Assembly: GCF_001014975.1 (NCBI RefSeq)
Contig: NZ_BBXA01000026.1
Location: forward strand, 62,001 to 126,000
Origin: Novosphingobium sp. MD-1
GTDB lineage: Bacteria > Pseudomonadota > Alphaproteobacteria > Sphingomonadales > Sphingomonadaceae
Reading direction: 5' to 3'
Length of the DNA stretch: 64,000 nucleotides
Shown: positions 52,923 through 60,770 of the stretch, piece by piece
How positions within the stretch are numbered: the first letter of the stretch is position 1
Layout of the letters: each line of letters opens with the position of its first letter
Position numbers and translations under genes: made by a program
The notes under the pieces: model-generated
The model's database searches: none
What the model was told of the DNA's origin: nothing
Seen by the model: only the letters and a program-made list of their open reading frames with translations

Positions 52923-54233
52923 CTACTGATCCGGATCGAGATTGAGCCCCTTCCGGCCGTGTTCGGGCGTGCCGTGCGGGGGCATCGGCGGTTCGGCGTC
53001 GGGATCGAGCGGGGGCTGCAACATGCCTTCCCACTTGGTGATGACCGAAGTGGCCACCGCGTTGCCGACGACGTTGGTGGCGGTGCGCCCCATGTCGAGA
53101 AAGGTATCCACGCCGAGCAGCAGCGCCACGCCCTCCACTGGCAGGCCGAACTGCGTCAGCGTGGCTGCGATCACGACGAGGCTGGCGCGCGGCACGCCGG
53201 CGATGCCCTTCGAGGTGACCATCAGCGTGAGCAGCATGGCGATCTGCTGCCCGGCGGAGAGCGGGATGTTGTAAGCCTGCGCGATGAACATCGTGGCGAA
53301 GCTGGTGTACATCATCGACCCGTCGAGGTTGAAGCTGTAGCCCAGCGGCAGCACGAAGCCCGATATGCGGCGCGGCACGCCGAAGCGGTCGAGCTGTTCG
53401 AACAGCTTGGGCAGCGCGCTTTCCGAACTGGCGGTGGAGAAGGCGAGCAGCACCGGCTGGCGGATGTAGCGCGCCAACAGCAGCGCGCGTTTGCCCAGGA
53501 ACGCGGTGCCCATCGCGAACAGCAGCGTCCACAGCAGCAGCAGGCCGAAATAGAATTCGCTGACGAACACGCCGTAGGTAATGATAATGCCAAGGCCCTT
53601 GGTGGCGATCACGGCGGCGAGCGCACCGAACACCGCAAGCGGGGCAAGGCGCATCACGTAGTCGGTGATCGTGAGCATGACTTGCGCCAGCGCATCGCAC
53701 CCTTCGACGATCATCGTGCCCTTCTTGCCCAGCGCCGACAGCGCGACACCGAAGAACAGCGAGAATACAAGCACTTGCAGCACATCGTTGCGCGCCATCG
53801 CGTCGATGATGCTGGTGGGGAACACGGCCAGGATGAAGTGGCGCAGCGTGAAGTCCGCCGTCGCCAGATCCTTGACCGGCCCCGCCGCCTCGAACGCGAG
53901 GCCGACGCCGGGCTGGAACAGGTTGACCAGCACCAGCCCCAGCCCGATCGAGATGAGGCTGGCGGTGATGAACCAGCCCAGCGCCCGCCCGCCGATCCGC
54001 CCGAGCGCGGCGCTATCACCCATGCCGGCGATGCCGCTGACCAGCGTGGCGAAGACCAGCGGCGCGATGATCATCTTGATAAGATGGAGGAAAATCTCTG
54101 GCAGCAGCTTCAGCAGATCGGCATAGAAGGCGAGCGAGGGATCGCTGGCGGGGTAGGCGCGGTTGAGCGCATAGCCGACGAGAATGCCGGCGATCATGCC
54201 GATCACGATGTAGAGGGTAAGGCGCTTGGCCAA
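52923..54233 (-). CDS. Dicarboxylate/amino acid:cation symporter (DAACS family)
   Basis: A 436-residue inner-membrane carrier of the GltP/DctA family. Conserved parts are YADLLKLLPEIFLHLIKMII, GYSFNLDGSMMY (the substrate-binding hairpin), the serine-rich TASSESALPKLFEQLDRFGV, and GVDTFLDMGRTATNVVGNAV (helix 8; D and R/N are substrate contacts). Glutamate, aspartate or C4-dicarboxylates are the likely substrates. The TTG start at 54233 follows GGGAGCGATCGTCCC. Confidence 0.93.
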   Translation of the reverse strand: MAKRLTLYIVIGMIAGILVGYALNRAYPASDPSLAFYADLLKLLPEIFLHLIKMIIAPLVFATLVSGIAGMGDSAALGRIGGRALGWFITASLISIGLGLVLVNLFQPGVGLAFEAAGPVKDLATADFTLRHFILAVFPTSIIDAMARNDVLQVLVFSLFFGVALSALGKKGTMIVEGCDALAQVMLTITDYVMRLAPLAVFGALAAVIATKGLGIIITYGVFVSEFYFGLLLLWTLLFAMGTAFLGKRALLLARYIRQPVLLAFSTASSESALPKLFEQLDRFGVPRRISGFVLPLGYSFNLDGSMMYTSFATMFIAQAYNIPLSAGQQIAMLLTLMVTSKGIAGVPRASLVVIAATLTQFGLPVEGVALLLGVDTFLDMGRTATNVVGNAVATSVITKWEGMLQPPLDPDAEPPMPPHGTPEHGRKGLNLDPDQ

Positions 54234-54379
54234 GGGACGATCGCTCCCGCTGAAATGTCGCTGCAGTTGTTGCGGCTGAGACTAACGGCCGTATCCGCCC
54301 CCCGCAACGCCATCGGCGGGTGTTCATCCACGACAAAGGTGCATAGGTTGCTCCGCGAAAATCAGGAAAGAGGGATGGG

Positions 54380-55153
54380 ATGCAGCATATCAGGGTGGAG
54401 CGGCGCGGACGGGTGACGCGGATCGAACTGGCGCGGCCGGAGGTGCTGAACGCCATCAACGCGGCGATGCATGACGAACTGGAGCAGGCATTCAACGCCT
54501 TCGCCGCCGATCCGGAACAGTGGATCTGCGTGGTAACGGGCGCGGGCCGGGCCTTCTGCGCCGGCACCGATCTGAAATCCGTGGTGGCGGAAGGGCGCAA
54601 GCCCTATCCGGCGCACGGCTATGCCGGCCTGATCCAGCGGTTCGATTGCGACAAGCCGATCATCGCGGCGGTCAACGGTCTGGCGCTGGGCGGCGGATTC
54701 GAGCTGGCGCTGGCCTGCGACATCATCATCGCGGTGGAAAGCGCAGGATTCGGCCTGCCCGAACCGCTGGTGGGCGCGGTGGCGCTGGGCGGTGGCGTGC
54801 ACCGCCTTGCCCGCCAGATCGGGCTGAAGCAGGCGATGGGCATGATCCTCGCCTCGCGCCGGGTCGACGCGCGCGAGGGCGAGCGGCTCGGCTTCGTGAC
54901 CGAGGTGGTGCCCGATGGCGACCTGGACGCGGCGGTGGAGCGCTGGACGGCGGCGATCCTGAAAGGCGCGCCGCTTTCCGTCCGCGCGTCCAAGCAGGCG
55001 GTGATGCGCGGGCTGGACGAACCCGATCTGGCTTCCGCGCTCGCCAACCAGGCGCGCTATCCCGCGTTCGGGACGTGGTTCAACAGCGCCGATGCCGCCG
55101 AAGGGCCGCGCGCCTTCGCCGAAAAGCGCGCGCCGGAATGGCAGGGGCGGTAG
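54380..55153 (+). CDS. Enoyl-CoA hydratase/isomerase family protein
   Basis: A 257-residue crotonase-fold enzyme. The oxyanion-hole parts are GAGRAFCAGTDLKSV and AVNGLALGGGFELALACD; the catalytic Glu of the canonical hydratase is in the GLPEPLVGAVAL region (E present at GLPEP). It should hydrate enoyl-CoA or isomerise a CoA ester in a degradation pathway; none of its partners lies beside it. Start ATG 54380 after AAAGAGGG. Confidence 0.9.
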   Translation: MQHIRVERRGRVTRIELARPEVLNAINAAMHDELEQAFNAFAADPEQWICVVTGAGRAFCAGTDLKSVVAEGRKPYPAHGYAGLIQRFDCDKPIIAAVNGLALGGGFELALACDIIIAVESAGFGLPEPLVGAVALGGGVHRLARQIGLKQAMGMILASRRVDAREGERLGFVTEVVPDGDLDAAVERWTAAILKGAPLSVRASKQAVMRGLDEPDLASALANQARYPAFGTWFNSADAAEGPRAFAEKRAPEWQGR

Positions 55154-55293
55154 GCTTCCTGTGACCGTCTCGTAACGGATTGCACGGCCGTTATCCCGGA
55201 CGTGATCGGGTATCCCGATTTTTCCGCTATTCCAGTGGGATACCAGATCAAGCCCGGGATAACGGGGAGGGGGTGAAGCGGGTCTCTGCCGCC

Positions 55294-56394
55294 TCAGCGC
55301 CCGGTCTGCGCGCGGTGCAGCAGCTTCTGGTCGGCCAGCACCAGCGCCATCATCGCTTCCACCACCGGCACGCCGCGAATGCCCACGCACGGATCGTGGC
55401 GGCCCTTGGTGAACAGCTCGGTCGCCTCGCCCTCGCGCGTGATCGTGGGCATCGGCGTGAGAATCGACGATGTGGGCTTGAACGCCACGCGCACCACCAC
55501 CGGCTGGCCGGTGGAAATGCCGCCGGCCACACCGCCGGCATGGTTGGCGAGGAACGCCGGGCCGTCGTTGCCCTCGTCCGGCCGCTTGGGGCGCATCGGA
55601 TCGGCGTTGCCTTCGCCAGTGTTGCGCGCGGCGGCGAAGCCATCGCCGATTTCCACGCCCTTCACCGCGTTGATTCCCATCATCGCGTGGGCAAGTTCGG
55701 CATCGAGCTTGGCATAGAGCGGCGCGCCCCAGCCGGCGGGGACGCCGGTGGCCACGCATTCGACCACCGCGCCCAGCGAGGAGCCGGCCTTGCGCGCCTC
55801 GTCCACCCGCTTTTCCCAGCGCGCGGCGGCTTCGGCATCGGGGCAGAAGAACGGATTCCGGCCGATTTCCGCCGCATCGAACCGGGCGGGATCGATCGCG
55901 TCGCCGCCGATTTCGCTGACCCAGCCGGTGATCGCCACGCCGTCCAGCACCTGGCGCGCCACCGCGCCCGCCGCCACGCGCGCGGCGGTTTCGCGCGCGG
56001 AAGACCGCCCGCCGCCGCGATAATCGCGAAAACCGTACTTGGCGTCATAGGCATAGTCGGCATGGCCGGGGCGATAGGCCTTGGCCACGTCGCCATAGTC
56101 CTTCGAACGCTGGTCCACGTTCTCGATCATCAGGCTGATCGGGGTGCCGGTGGTGCGCCGCACGCCGTCGGCCGTCTCGAACACGCCGGAGAGTATGCGG
56201 ACCTGGTCCGGTTCCTGCCGCTGCGTGGTGAAGCGCGACTGGCCGGGGCGGCGCGCGTCGAGGAACGGCTGGATGTCCGCTTCGGTCAGCGGGATGCCGG
56301 GCGGGCACCCGTCGACGACCGCGCCAAGCGCGGGGCCATGGCTTTCCCCCCAGGTGGTGAAGCGGAAGACGTGTCCGAAGCTGTTCAGGCTCAT
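55294..56394 (-). CDS. aroC: Chorismate synthase
   Basis: A 366-residue FMN-dependent enzyme, last common step of aromatic amino-acid synthesis. Blocks: [76 protein letters not shown] and [20 protein letters not shown]. The ATG at 56394 (MSLNSFG) gives the family N-terminus; a longer frame to 56496 is rejected. It is convergent with the crotonase. Confidence 0.97.
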   Translation of the reverse strand: MSLNSFGHVFRFTTWGESHGPALGAVVDGCPPGIPLTEADIQPFLDARRPGQSRFTTQRQEPDQVRILSGVFETADGVRRTTGTPISLMIENVDQRSKDYGDVAKAYRPGHADYAYDAKYGFRDYRGGGRSSARETAARVAAGAVARQVLDGVAITGWVSEIGGDAIDPARFDAAEIGRNPFFCPDAEAAARWEKRVDEARKAGSSLGAVVECVATGVPAGWGAPLYAKLDAELAHAMMGINAVKGVEIGDGFAAARNTGEGNADPMRPKRPDEGNDGPAFLANHAGGVAGGISTGQPVVVRVAFKPTSSILTPMPTITREGEATELFTKGRHDPCVGIRGVPVVEAMMALVLADQKLLHRAQTGR

Positions 56395-56524
56395 GGGCTG
56401 CGGCTTTGTCGGGATTCGCCGGAAATGTCCATGCCGGCATGCTTGTCTGCGATATTCATCGCCGCACTTTGCGGCTATCGCAGAATTTGCGCCCATTTTG
56501 GTAACATTCTGTTAGAAAGCGCGC

Positions 56525-56836
56525 ATGTTCATCGTCGTTTTCCGCAACCGCAAGCGCGCCGACATCGATGCCGATGCCTATTCCGTCGATGCCGCGCGCA
56601 TGGAGCGCCTGGCGCGCACGCAGCCCGGCTTCGTCTCGTTCAAGAGCTATCACGCCGACGATGGCGAGGTGCTGGCGCTGTCCGAATGGGAAAGCGAGGA
56701 GGCCGCGCTGGGCTGGCGGCGGCAGGTGGCGCACATCGAGGTGCAGGGGCGTTCGCGCGATGCCTACTACCAGGATTACACGCTTTATGCCGGCAACCCC
56801 ACGCGGACGCGCCGCTTCTGCCGGGACGGGGCTTAG
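56525..56836 (+). CDS. Antibiotic biosynthesis monooxygenase (ABM) family protein
   Basis: A 103-residue ferredoxin-fold dimer-type protein: FIVVFRNRKRADIDADAYSV, TQPGFVSFKSYHADDGEVLA and LSEWESEEAALGWRRQVAHI are the family strands and helices. Related proteins are quinol monooxygenases or haem-degrading enzymes; no haem ligand is evident. It is divergent from aroC across 130 bases. Its stop is 82 bases before the old arsC start. Confidence 0.88.
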   Translation: MFIVVFRNRKRADIDADAYSVDAARMERLARTQPGFVSFKSYHADDGEVLALSEWESEEAALGWRRQVAHIEVQGRSRDAYYQDYTLYAGNPTRTRRFCRDGA

Positions 56837-56918
56837 CGCCGCATCCGCAATCGCGCCGTTTGCCGCCCGTGCCGATCGACGCTAAGGGACTGGAAAGTCT
56901 GACGCAAAGGATCGGCGC

Positions 56919-56999
56919 GTGGCCCTGATGGTTTACGGCATTCCCAACGGGGACCAATCTATTTCCAATGCAAACGGAAAAGTGGTGCTTTCAGGGTGA
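56919..56999 (+). pseudogene. Remnant of the arsC 5' end
   Basis: An open frame of 26 codons from GTG 56919: residues 2-12 read ALMVYGIPNGD, aligned with MLIMFGIPNCD at the start of intact arsC 500 bases on, with the catalytic Cys replaced by Gly; after that the frame is unrelated and ends TGA at 56997-56999. A ribosome-binding site (AAAGGATCGGCGC) is intact. The stop overlaps the GTG of the next gene as GTGA, so ribosomes on the remnant would be passed to the inserted gene. Confidence 0.65.
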
Positions 57000-57430
57000 C
57001 CGATGCCCTGCAGCGGGCAATCGTGTCCTTATCGATCACCGAGGACGAGCTGGATCCCGATGAAATTACAACCCTCCTTGCGGCCAAGCCTCAACTGGGC
57101 GTGCGCAAAGGGGAAACATTTACCAGTTACGATGGAAAACAGATTACGGCCAGAACGGGCATGTGGCGGTTTGGCGGCGATTGGGAGAACGCTCCCATCA
57201 TCGGGAATCAGATTGCGACGCTCTTTGAGCGATTGACCCAGGATTTGACGATCTGGAAATCGGTGACGAGTCGTTTCCACTGCCATGTGAGCGTGGGCGG
57301 TTATTTCCGCGATTGGACCGGCGGCCTTACTCTGGAACCAGGTGCACTGATGCTTTTGGCTGAACGCGGGCTGGCTATCGATTTTGACCTATACGCACCC
57401 ATCGCTTCGGATGTTAAGGACATGTCATGA
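56996..57430 (+). CDS. DUF4279 domain protein, insert upstream of arsC
   Basis: A 144-residue soluble protein: AIVSLSITEDELDPDEITTL, then LLAAKPQLGVRKGET and RTGMWRFGGDWEN, ending with RFHCHVSVGGYFRDWTGG and LTLEPGALMLLAERGLAIDF. These match DUF4279, single-domain proteins often seen as orphans and, in other genomes, near toxin-immunity loci; the role is unproven. GC is clearly lower than in the flanks. GTG at 56996 overlaps the remnant's stop, and its own stop overlaps arsC (ATGA), so it is locked into the arsC reading chain from both sides. Confidence 0.85.
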   Translation: MTDALQRAIVSLSITEDELDPDEITTLLAAKPQLGVRKGETFTSYDGKQITARTGMWRFGGDWENAPIIGNQIATLFERLTQDLTIWKSVTSRFHCHVSVGGYFRDWTGGLTLEPGALMLLAERGLAIDFDLYAPIASDVKDMS

Positions 57431-57774
57431 TGTTAATAATGTTCGGAATTCCCAACTGCGATACCGTGAAGAAAGCGCGCGTCTGGCTGGAAACCAGAGG
57501 CATCGCCTATACCTTCCACGACTACAAGAAGCAGGGCGCGGACCCGGCGCGGATCGCGGGCTGGGTGGCGCAGGCGGGGCTGGACAAGGTGCTCAACAAG
57601 GCGGGCACCACCTTCCGCAAGCTGGACGACGCGGCCAAGTCCGATCTCGACACGGACAAGGCGGTGGCGCTGATGGCGGAGCATACCTCCACCATCAAGC
57701 GGCCGATCGTGGAATATCCCGGCGGGCTGCTGGTGGGGTTCAAGGACGCCGAATGGGCGGCGGCGCTGGGCTGA
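57427..57774 (+). CDS. arsC: ArsC/Spx family reductase (YffB-like)
   Basis: A 115-residue thioredoxin-fold protein. GIPNCDTVKKARVWLETRGI has the single catalytic Cys (C11) of the ArsC family, with KRPIVEYPGGLLVGFKDAEW at the C-terminal substrate side. Members include glutaredoxin-linked arsenate reductase and YffB, which lacks arsenate activity; the chromosomal setting fits YffB. The first 25 codons are AT-rich (TTA, ATA, AGA) while the rest is native GC, so the gene looks like a mosaic. pnuC follows after 13 bases. Confidence 0.88.
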   Translation: MMLIMFGIPNCDTVKKARVWLETRGIAYTFHDYKKQGADPARIAGWVAQAGLDKVLNKAGTTFRKLDDAAKSDLDTDKAVALMAEHTSTIKRPIVEYPGGLLVGFKDAEWAAALG

Positions 57775-57787
57775 GCGGCGCGCGCCG

Positions 57788-58372
57788 GTGAACCCCGTCG
57801 AGGCCCTGGCCGCCGTTCTGGGCCTGATCAACATCGCCCTGCTGGTGCGGCGGTCGGTGTGGAACTTCCCCGCCGCCATGGCGATGGTGACGGCCACGGC
57901 CTTCGTGCTGTTCCGCGCGCGGCTCTACGGCGAAACCGGGCTGCAGGCGTTCTTTTTCGTGGTCAACGGCTGGGGCTGGTGGCTGTGGAGCCGGGCGAAA
58001 GGCGGCGAGGAAGCTGGCGTGCCGGTGGGCTGGATGAGCGCCCGGCAGCGGATCGCGTGGGCCGGGGTGACGGCGGCGCTCAGCCTGTCGCTGGGCTGGG
58101 CGATGCACCGCTTCACCAATGCCGCGCTGCCCTTTGCGGATTCGGCGGTGACGGGGGCGAGCATCGCCGCGCAGTTCCTGCTGTCGTTTCGCCGGATCGA
58201 GAACTGGGTGCTGTGGATCGCGATCGACGTGGTTTCGATCGCGCTCTATCTGGCGCGGGGGTTGCCGCTGCTGGCGGCGCTGTACGGCGCGTTTCTGGTG
58301 ATGTCGGCGGTGGGCCTGCGCGCGTGGATCGGCGCGGCGCGGCGGCCGGCGGGGAATGAGGTGTTTGCGTGA
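57788..58372 (+). CDS. pnuC: PnuC-type nicotinamide riboside/mononucleotide transporter
   Basis: A 194-residue inner-membrane protein with about seven helices: VEALAAVLGLINIALLVRRS, FPAAMAMVTATAFVLFRARL, LQAFFFVVNGWGWWLWSRAK, SIAAQFLLSFRRIENWVLWI and ALYLARGLPLLAALYGAFLV. The WGWWLW and RxENWxxW parts are the substrate-binding signature. PnuC takes up nicotinamide riboside, trapped by phosphorylation by the kinase encoded just after (four-base overlap). Start GTG 57788. Confidence 0.95.
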   Translation: MNPVEALAAVLGLINIALLVRRSVWNFPAAMAMVTATAFVLFRARLYGETGLQAFFFVVNGWGWWLWSRAKGGEEAGVPVGWMSARQRIAWAGVTAALSLSLGWAMHRFTNAALPFADSAVTGASIAAQFLLSFRRIENWVLWIAIDVVSIALYLARGLPLLAALYGAFLVMSAVGLRAWIGAARRPAGNEVFA

Positions 58373-58905
58373 TCCAGGTCTGTTTTCATGGCGCCGAAAG
58401 CACCGGCAAATCGGTGCTGGCCGACCGGTTGCGCAAGCGATTCGGCTGGCCGTGGGTGCCCGAATACGGGCGTTCGTTCTGCGAAACCATGGGGCTGGAA
58501 CTGACCATGGGCGACCTGCTGGAGATCGCCGAGGGGCACGACCGGGCAGTGCGGGGGGCGGCGCTGCTCCAGCCGCAGGTGCTGGTGCTGGATACCGATC
58601 CGCTGATGACGGCGGCCTGGGCGCAGATGCTGTTCGACGACGTGCCCGAGGCGCTGCTGGCCTATCCCAAGGCGGATCTGTACCTGCTGTTCGAGCCGGA
58701 CGTGCCGTGGGTGGCCGACGGCACGCGCTTTTTCGGCACCGAAGAGAAGCGCGCGCGCTTCGCCGCGATCGCCGAGGACATGCTGGTGCGCACGGGCGTG
58801 ACCTATCGCCGGATCGCGGGCGACTGGCCGTTCCGCGAGGCGCAGGCGGTGGCGGCGATCGAGGAAGCGTTGCGCCGCGCCGGGCCGAAGCCGCCGGCGC
58901 GATAA
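58369..58905 (+). CDS. NadR-type nicotinamide riboside kinase (kinase domain only)
   Basis: A 178-residue P-loop kinase: CFHGAESTGKSVLADRLRKR has the Walker A loop, VPEYGRSFCE and VLDTDPLMTAAWAQMLF follow the NadR C-terminal domain, and DVPWVADGTRFFG is the substrate lid. It lacks the NMN adenylyltransferase and repressor domains of full NadR. With PnuC it should import NR and make NMN for NAD. GTG start overlaps the pnuC stop. Confidence 0.92.
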   Translation: MIQVCFHGAESTGKSVLADRLRKRFGWPWVPEYGRSFCETMGLELTMGDLLEIAEGHDRAVRGAALLQPQVLVLDTDPLMTAAWAQMLFDDVPEALLAYPKADLYLLFEPDVPWVADGTRFFGTEEKRARFAAIAEDMLVRTGVTYRRIAGDWPFREAQAVAAIEEALRRAGPKPPAR

Positions 58906-58958
58906 AGAGTGGCGCGCGGCCCTGTTGGCCCGGCGCGATTCGTGTTATCTACATTCTT

Positions 58959-59363
58959 GTGAATAACGCGAATCCCCATCTCTATCCCATCAATGTCGAT
59001 CCGGCGGACATCGACTTCATGGGCCATGTCAACAACGCCAGCTACCTGAAATGGGTGCAGGAGGCGGTGATCGACCACTGGCAGGCGCTGGCCCCGGCGG
59101 AAGCGGTGGCGCGGCACCTGTGGGTCGCGCTCAAGCACGAAATCACCTATCGCCGGCCGACGTTTCTCGACGATACGGTGATCGCGCATGTCGTGCTGGA
59201 AAAGGTGCAGGGCGCCAAGGCCTTCTACGAAACCGTGATCAAGCGCGGCGAGGACGTGCTGGCCGAAGTCCGTTCCAGCTGGTGCTGCGTGGACGCGGTG
59301 ACGCACCGCCCGGCCCGGCTGGCGCGCGATCTGGTGGAAAAGTTCCTGCCTTCGGGCGAATGA
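58959..59363 (+). CDS. Hotdog-fold acyl-CoA thioesterase
   Basis: A 134-residue thioesterase of the YbgC/FcbC type: VDPADIDFMGHVNNASYLKW is the active-site loop with its Asp, HLWVALKHEITYRRPTFLDD is the central strand pair, and VLAEVRSSWCCVDAVTHRPA ends the fold. Substrate unknown. GTG start at 58959 (VNNANPHLYPINV) gives 134 residues; the track frame extends upstream but through the kinase gene's other frame. Confidence 0.85.
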   Translation: MNNANPHLYPINVDPADIDFMGHVNNASYLKWVQEAVIDHWQALAPAEAVARHLWVALKHEITYRRPTFLDDTVIAHVVLEKVQGAKAFYETVIKRGEDVLAEVRSSWCCVDAVTHRPARLARDLVEKFLPSGE

Positions 59364-59414
59364 CGCGGCGCCCCGAAATCCGGTAAAACCGATTGTTAAC
59401 CATATGCGGTTACC

Positions 59415-59744
59415 ATGCCGCTTATGACTACTGCAATCATCGCGCTGCTGCTGACGCCAGCCTTCCTCGCGAAGGCGCTCGTAGCGTTGTCCATGCTGGC
59501 CGTGGCCTTGTTCGGCATCCTGAAATGGAAAGCCCGCGCAAGGCGCTCGCGCATCAGCGAGGGCACCTTGCTGCATCTGGCGTTCCTTCGTGGAACGCTG
59601 GGGGCGTCGCTCTGGAGCAGCCTGTTTCGCCACAAGACCCACACGGAACTGCTCCCGCGCGTCTTGCACGTCAACCCGTTCCCGCCCGTCACGGCTCTTG
59701 CCGGCTGGAAGGTCTGGGCTCTCTCCAAACCGCTGCCGCCCTGA
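59415..59744 (+). CDS. DUF1294-like small membrane protein
   Basis: A 109-residue protein with an N-terminal helix pair in TTAIIALLLTPAFLAKALVA and LSMLAVALFGILKW, then ARRSRISEGTLLHLAFLRGT and LGASLWSSLFRHKTHTELLP, which match the DUF1294 C-terminal part. Function unknown. Convergent with the small helix-turn-helix gene, five bases apart. Confidence 0.7.
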   Translation: MPLMTTAIIALLLTPAFLAKALVALSMLAVALFGILKWKARARRSRISEGTLLHLAFLRGTLGASLWSSLFRHKTHTELLPRVLHVNPFPPVTALAGWKVWALSKPLPP

Positions 59745-59748
59745 GCGT

Positions 59749-59928
59749 CTAGCGCAGTTTCACAATACCCAGGCCATCGTTCTTGGCCCGAATTTTCACC
59801 GATTCCTCACTGCGGGTGAGCGCCTTGGCAATAGCCTTCAGCGCCATGCCCTTCTTTGCGAGTGTGTGTAGCTTATGTATTTCATCAGCAGTCCAGGGTT
59901 GTTTGTGCCGTTCAAAGCGTTCGGCCAT
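59749..59928 (-). CDS. Small Myb/SANT-like HTH protein, 59 residues
   Basis: Starts MAERFERHKQPWTADEIHKL and continues TLAKKGMALKAIAKALTRSE and ESVKIRAKNDGLGIVKL. The tryptophan at position 12, the spaced helix pairs and KAIAKALTRSEESVKIRAK look like a SANT/HTH fold as in GcrA-like or resolvase-type DNA-binding proteins. It lies four bases after the ubiG stop on the same strand, so it is probably cotranscribed with ubiG. The gene is shorter than a 60-codon filter. Confidence 0.75.
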   Translation of the reverse strand: MAERFERHKQPWTADEIHKLHTLAKKGMALKAIAKALTRSEESVKIRAKNDGLGIVKLR

Positions 59929-59932
59929 GGAA

Positions 59933-60676
59933 TCAGCCCCTTCTTGCCGTGACTATGTAATTGAGTGCGAGATTATCCGACAAGTGCAAGCCCTTGGTCG
60001 GACTGTAAGCGATACCGATTGGATTACCCATGACCAGGCCTGCTTCGGAGAGCAGGTCATGCAATTCCACCGGGGTGACGAAATCGTCCCAGTGGTGCGT
60101 ACCGCGGGGCACCATGCCCAGCGTTTCCGCCCCTTCCACCAGCAGCAGGCGTGCAGCTGCCGTGCGGTTGGGGGTGGAAAGGACCATCAGCCCGTCTTCG
60201 CCCAGCGCTGCCGCTAGCGCCGCGACGAAGGCAGGTTTGTCGGCCACGTGCTCGATCACCTCCATGGCGGTGACGAGGTCGAAACCGGCAAGGTCCAGTG
60301 CGCCGATCTCTCCCAGGCGATAGGTGATGGCCAAGCCACCGCCCGCCGCATGGGTCTGCGCCGCCGCGACGTTCTCTGCCGCCGCGTCGACGCCAGTAAC
60401 CGCCGCGCCCATCCGGGCAAGCGGTTCGCACAGCAGACCGGCGCCGCAGCCTACATCCAGCGCGCGCCGGCCTGCCAGTGGCTTAAGCGAGCGGGGATTG
60501 GTACCGAAATGCGAATCGATGGCGTTTCGGATGAAGCCCAGCCGCACCGGGTTGAGACGGTGCAGCATGGCCGAGGAGCCCTTCGGGTTCCACCAGTCCT
60601 GCGCGAGCTTGCCGAAATGCGCCGCCTCCTCCGGGCGAATGGTGGGCGCGAGTGCCGAGGGTGTTGCATTGCTCAT
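59933..60676 (-). CDS. ubiG: Ubiquinone biosynthesis O-methyltransferase UbiG
   Basis: A 247-residue class I methyltransferase acting twice in ubiquinone synthesis. FGKLAQDWWNPKGSSAMLHR and LNPVRLGFIRNAID start the family, DVGCGAGLLCEPLARMGAAV is the SAM loop, AMEVIEHVADKPAFVAALAA the post-motif, and LHLSDNLALNYIVTARR the C-terminus. The last ~20 codons are slightly lower in GC. Divergent from lysC. Confidence 0.95.
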   Translation of the reverse strand: MSNATPSALAPTIRPEEAAHFGKLAQDWWNPKGSSAMLHRLNPVRLGFIRNAIDSHFGTNPRSLKPLAGRRALDVGCGAGLLCEPLARMGAAVTGVDAAAENVAAAQTHAAGGGLAITYRLGEIGALDLAGFDLVTAMEVIEHVADKPAFVAALAAALGEDGLMVLSTPNRTAAARLLLVEGAETLGMVPRGTHHWDDFVTPVELHDLLSEAGLVMGNPIGIAYSPTKGLHLSDNLALNYIVTARRG

Positions 60677-60770
60677 GACGCATCCCTAACAGGACGCCCG
60701 CCGCACGGCGAGGGGCTGTGCGGGCAAGATTGTTGCGCAGTGCGTTGCGCCCACAGGCAGGAGTACCCCC

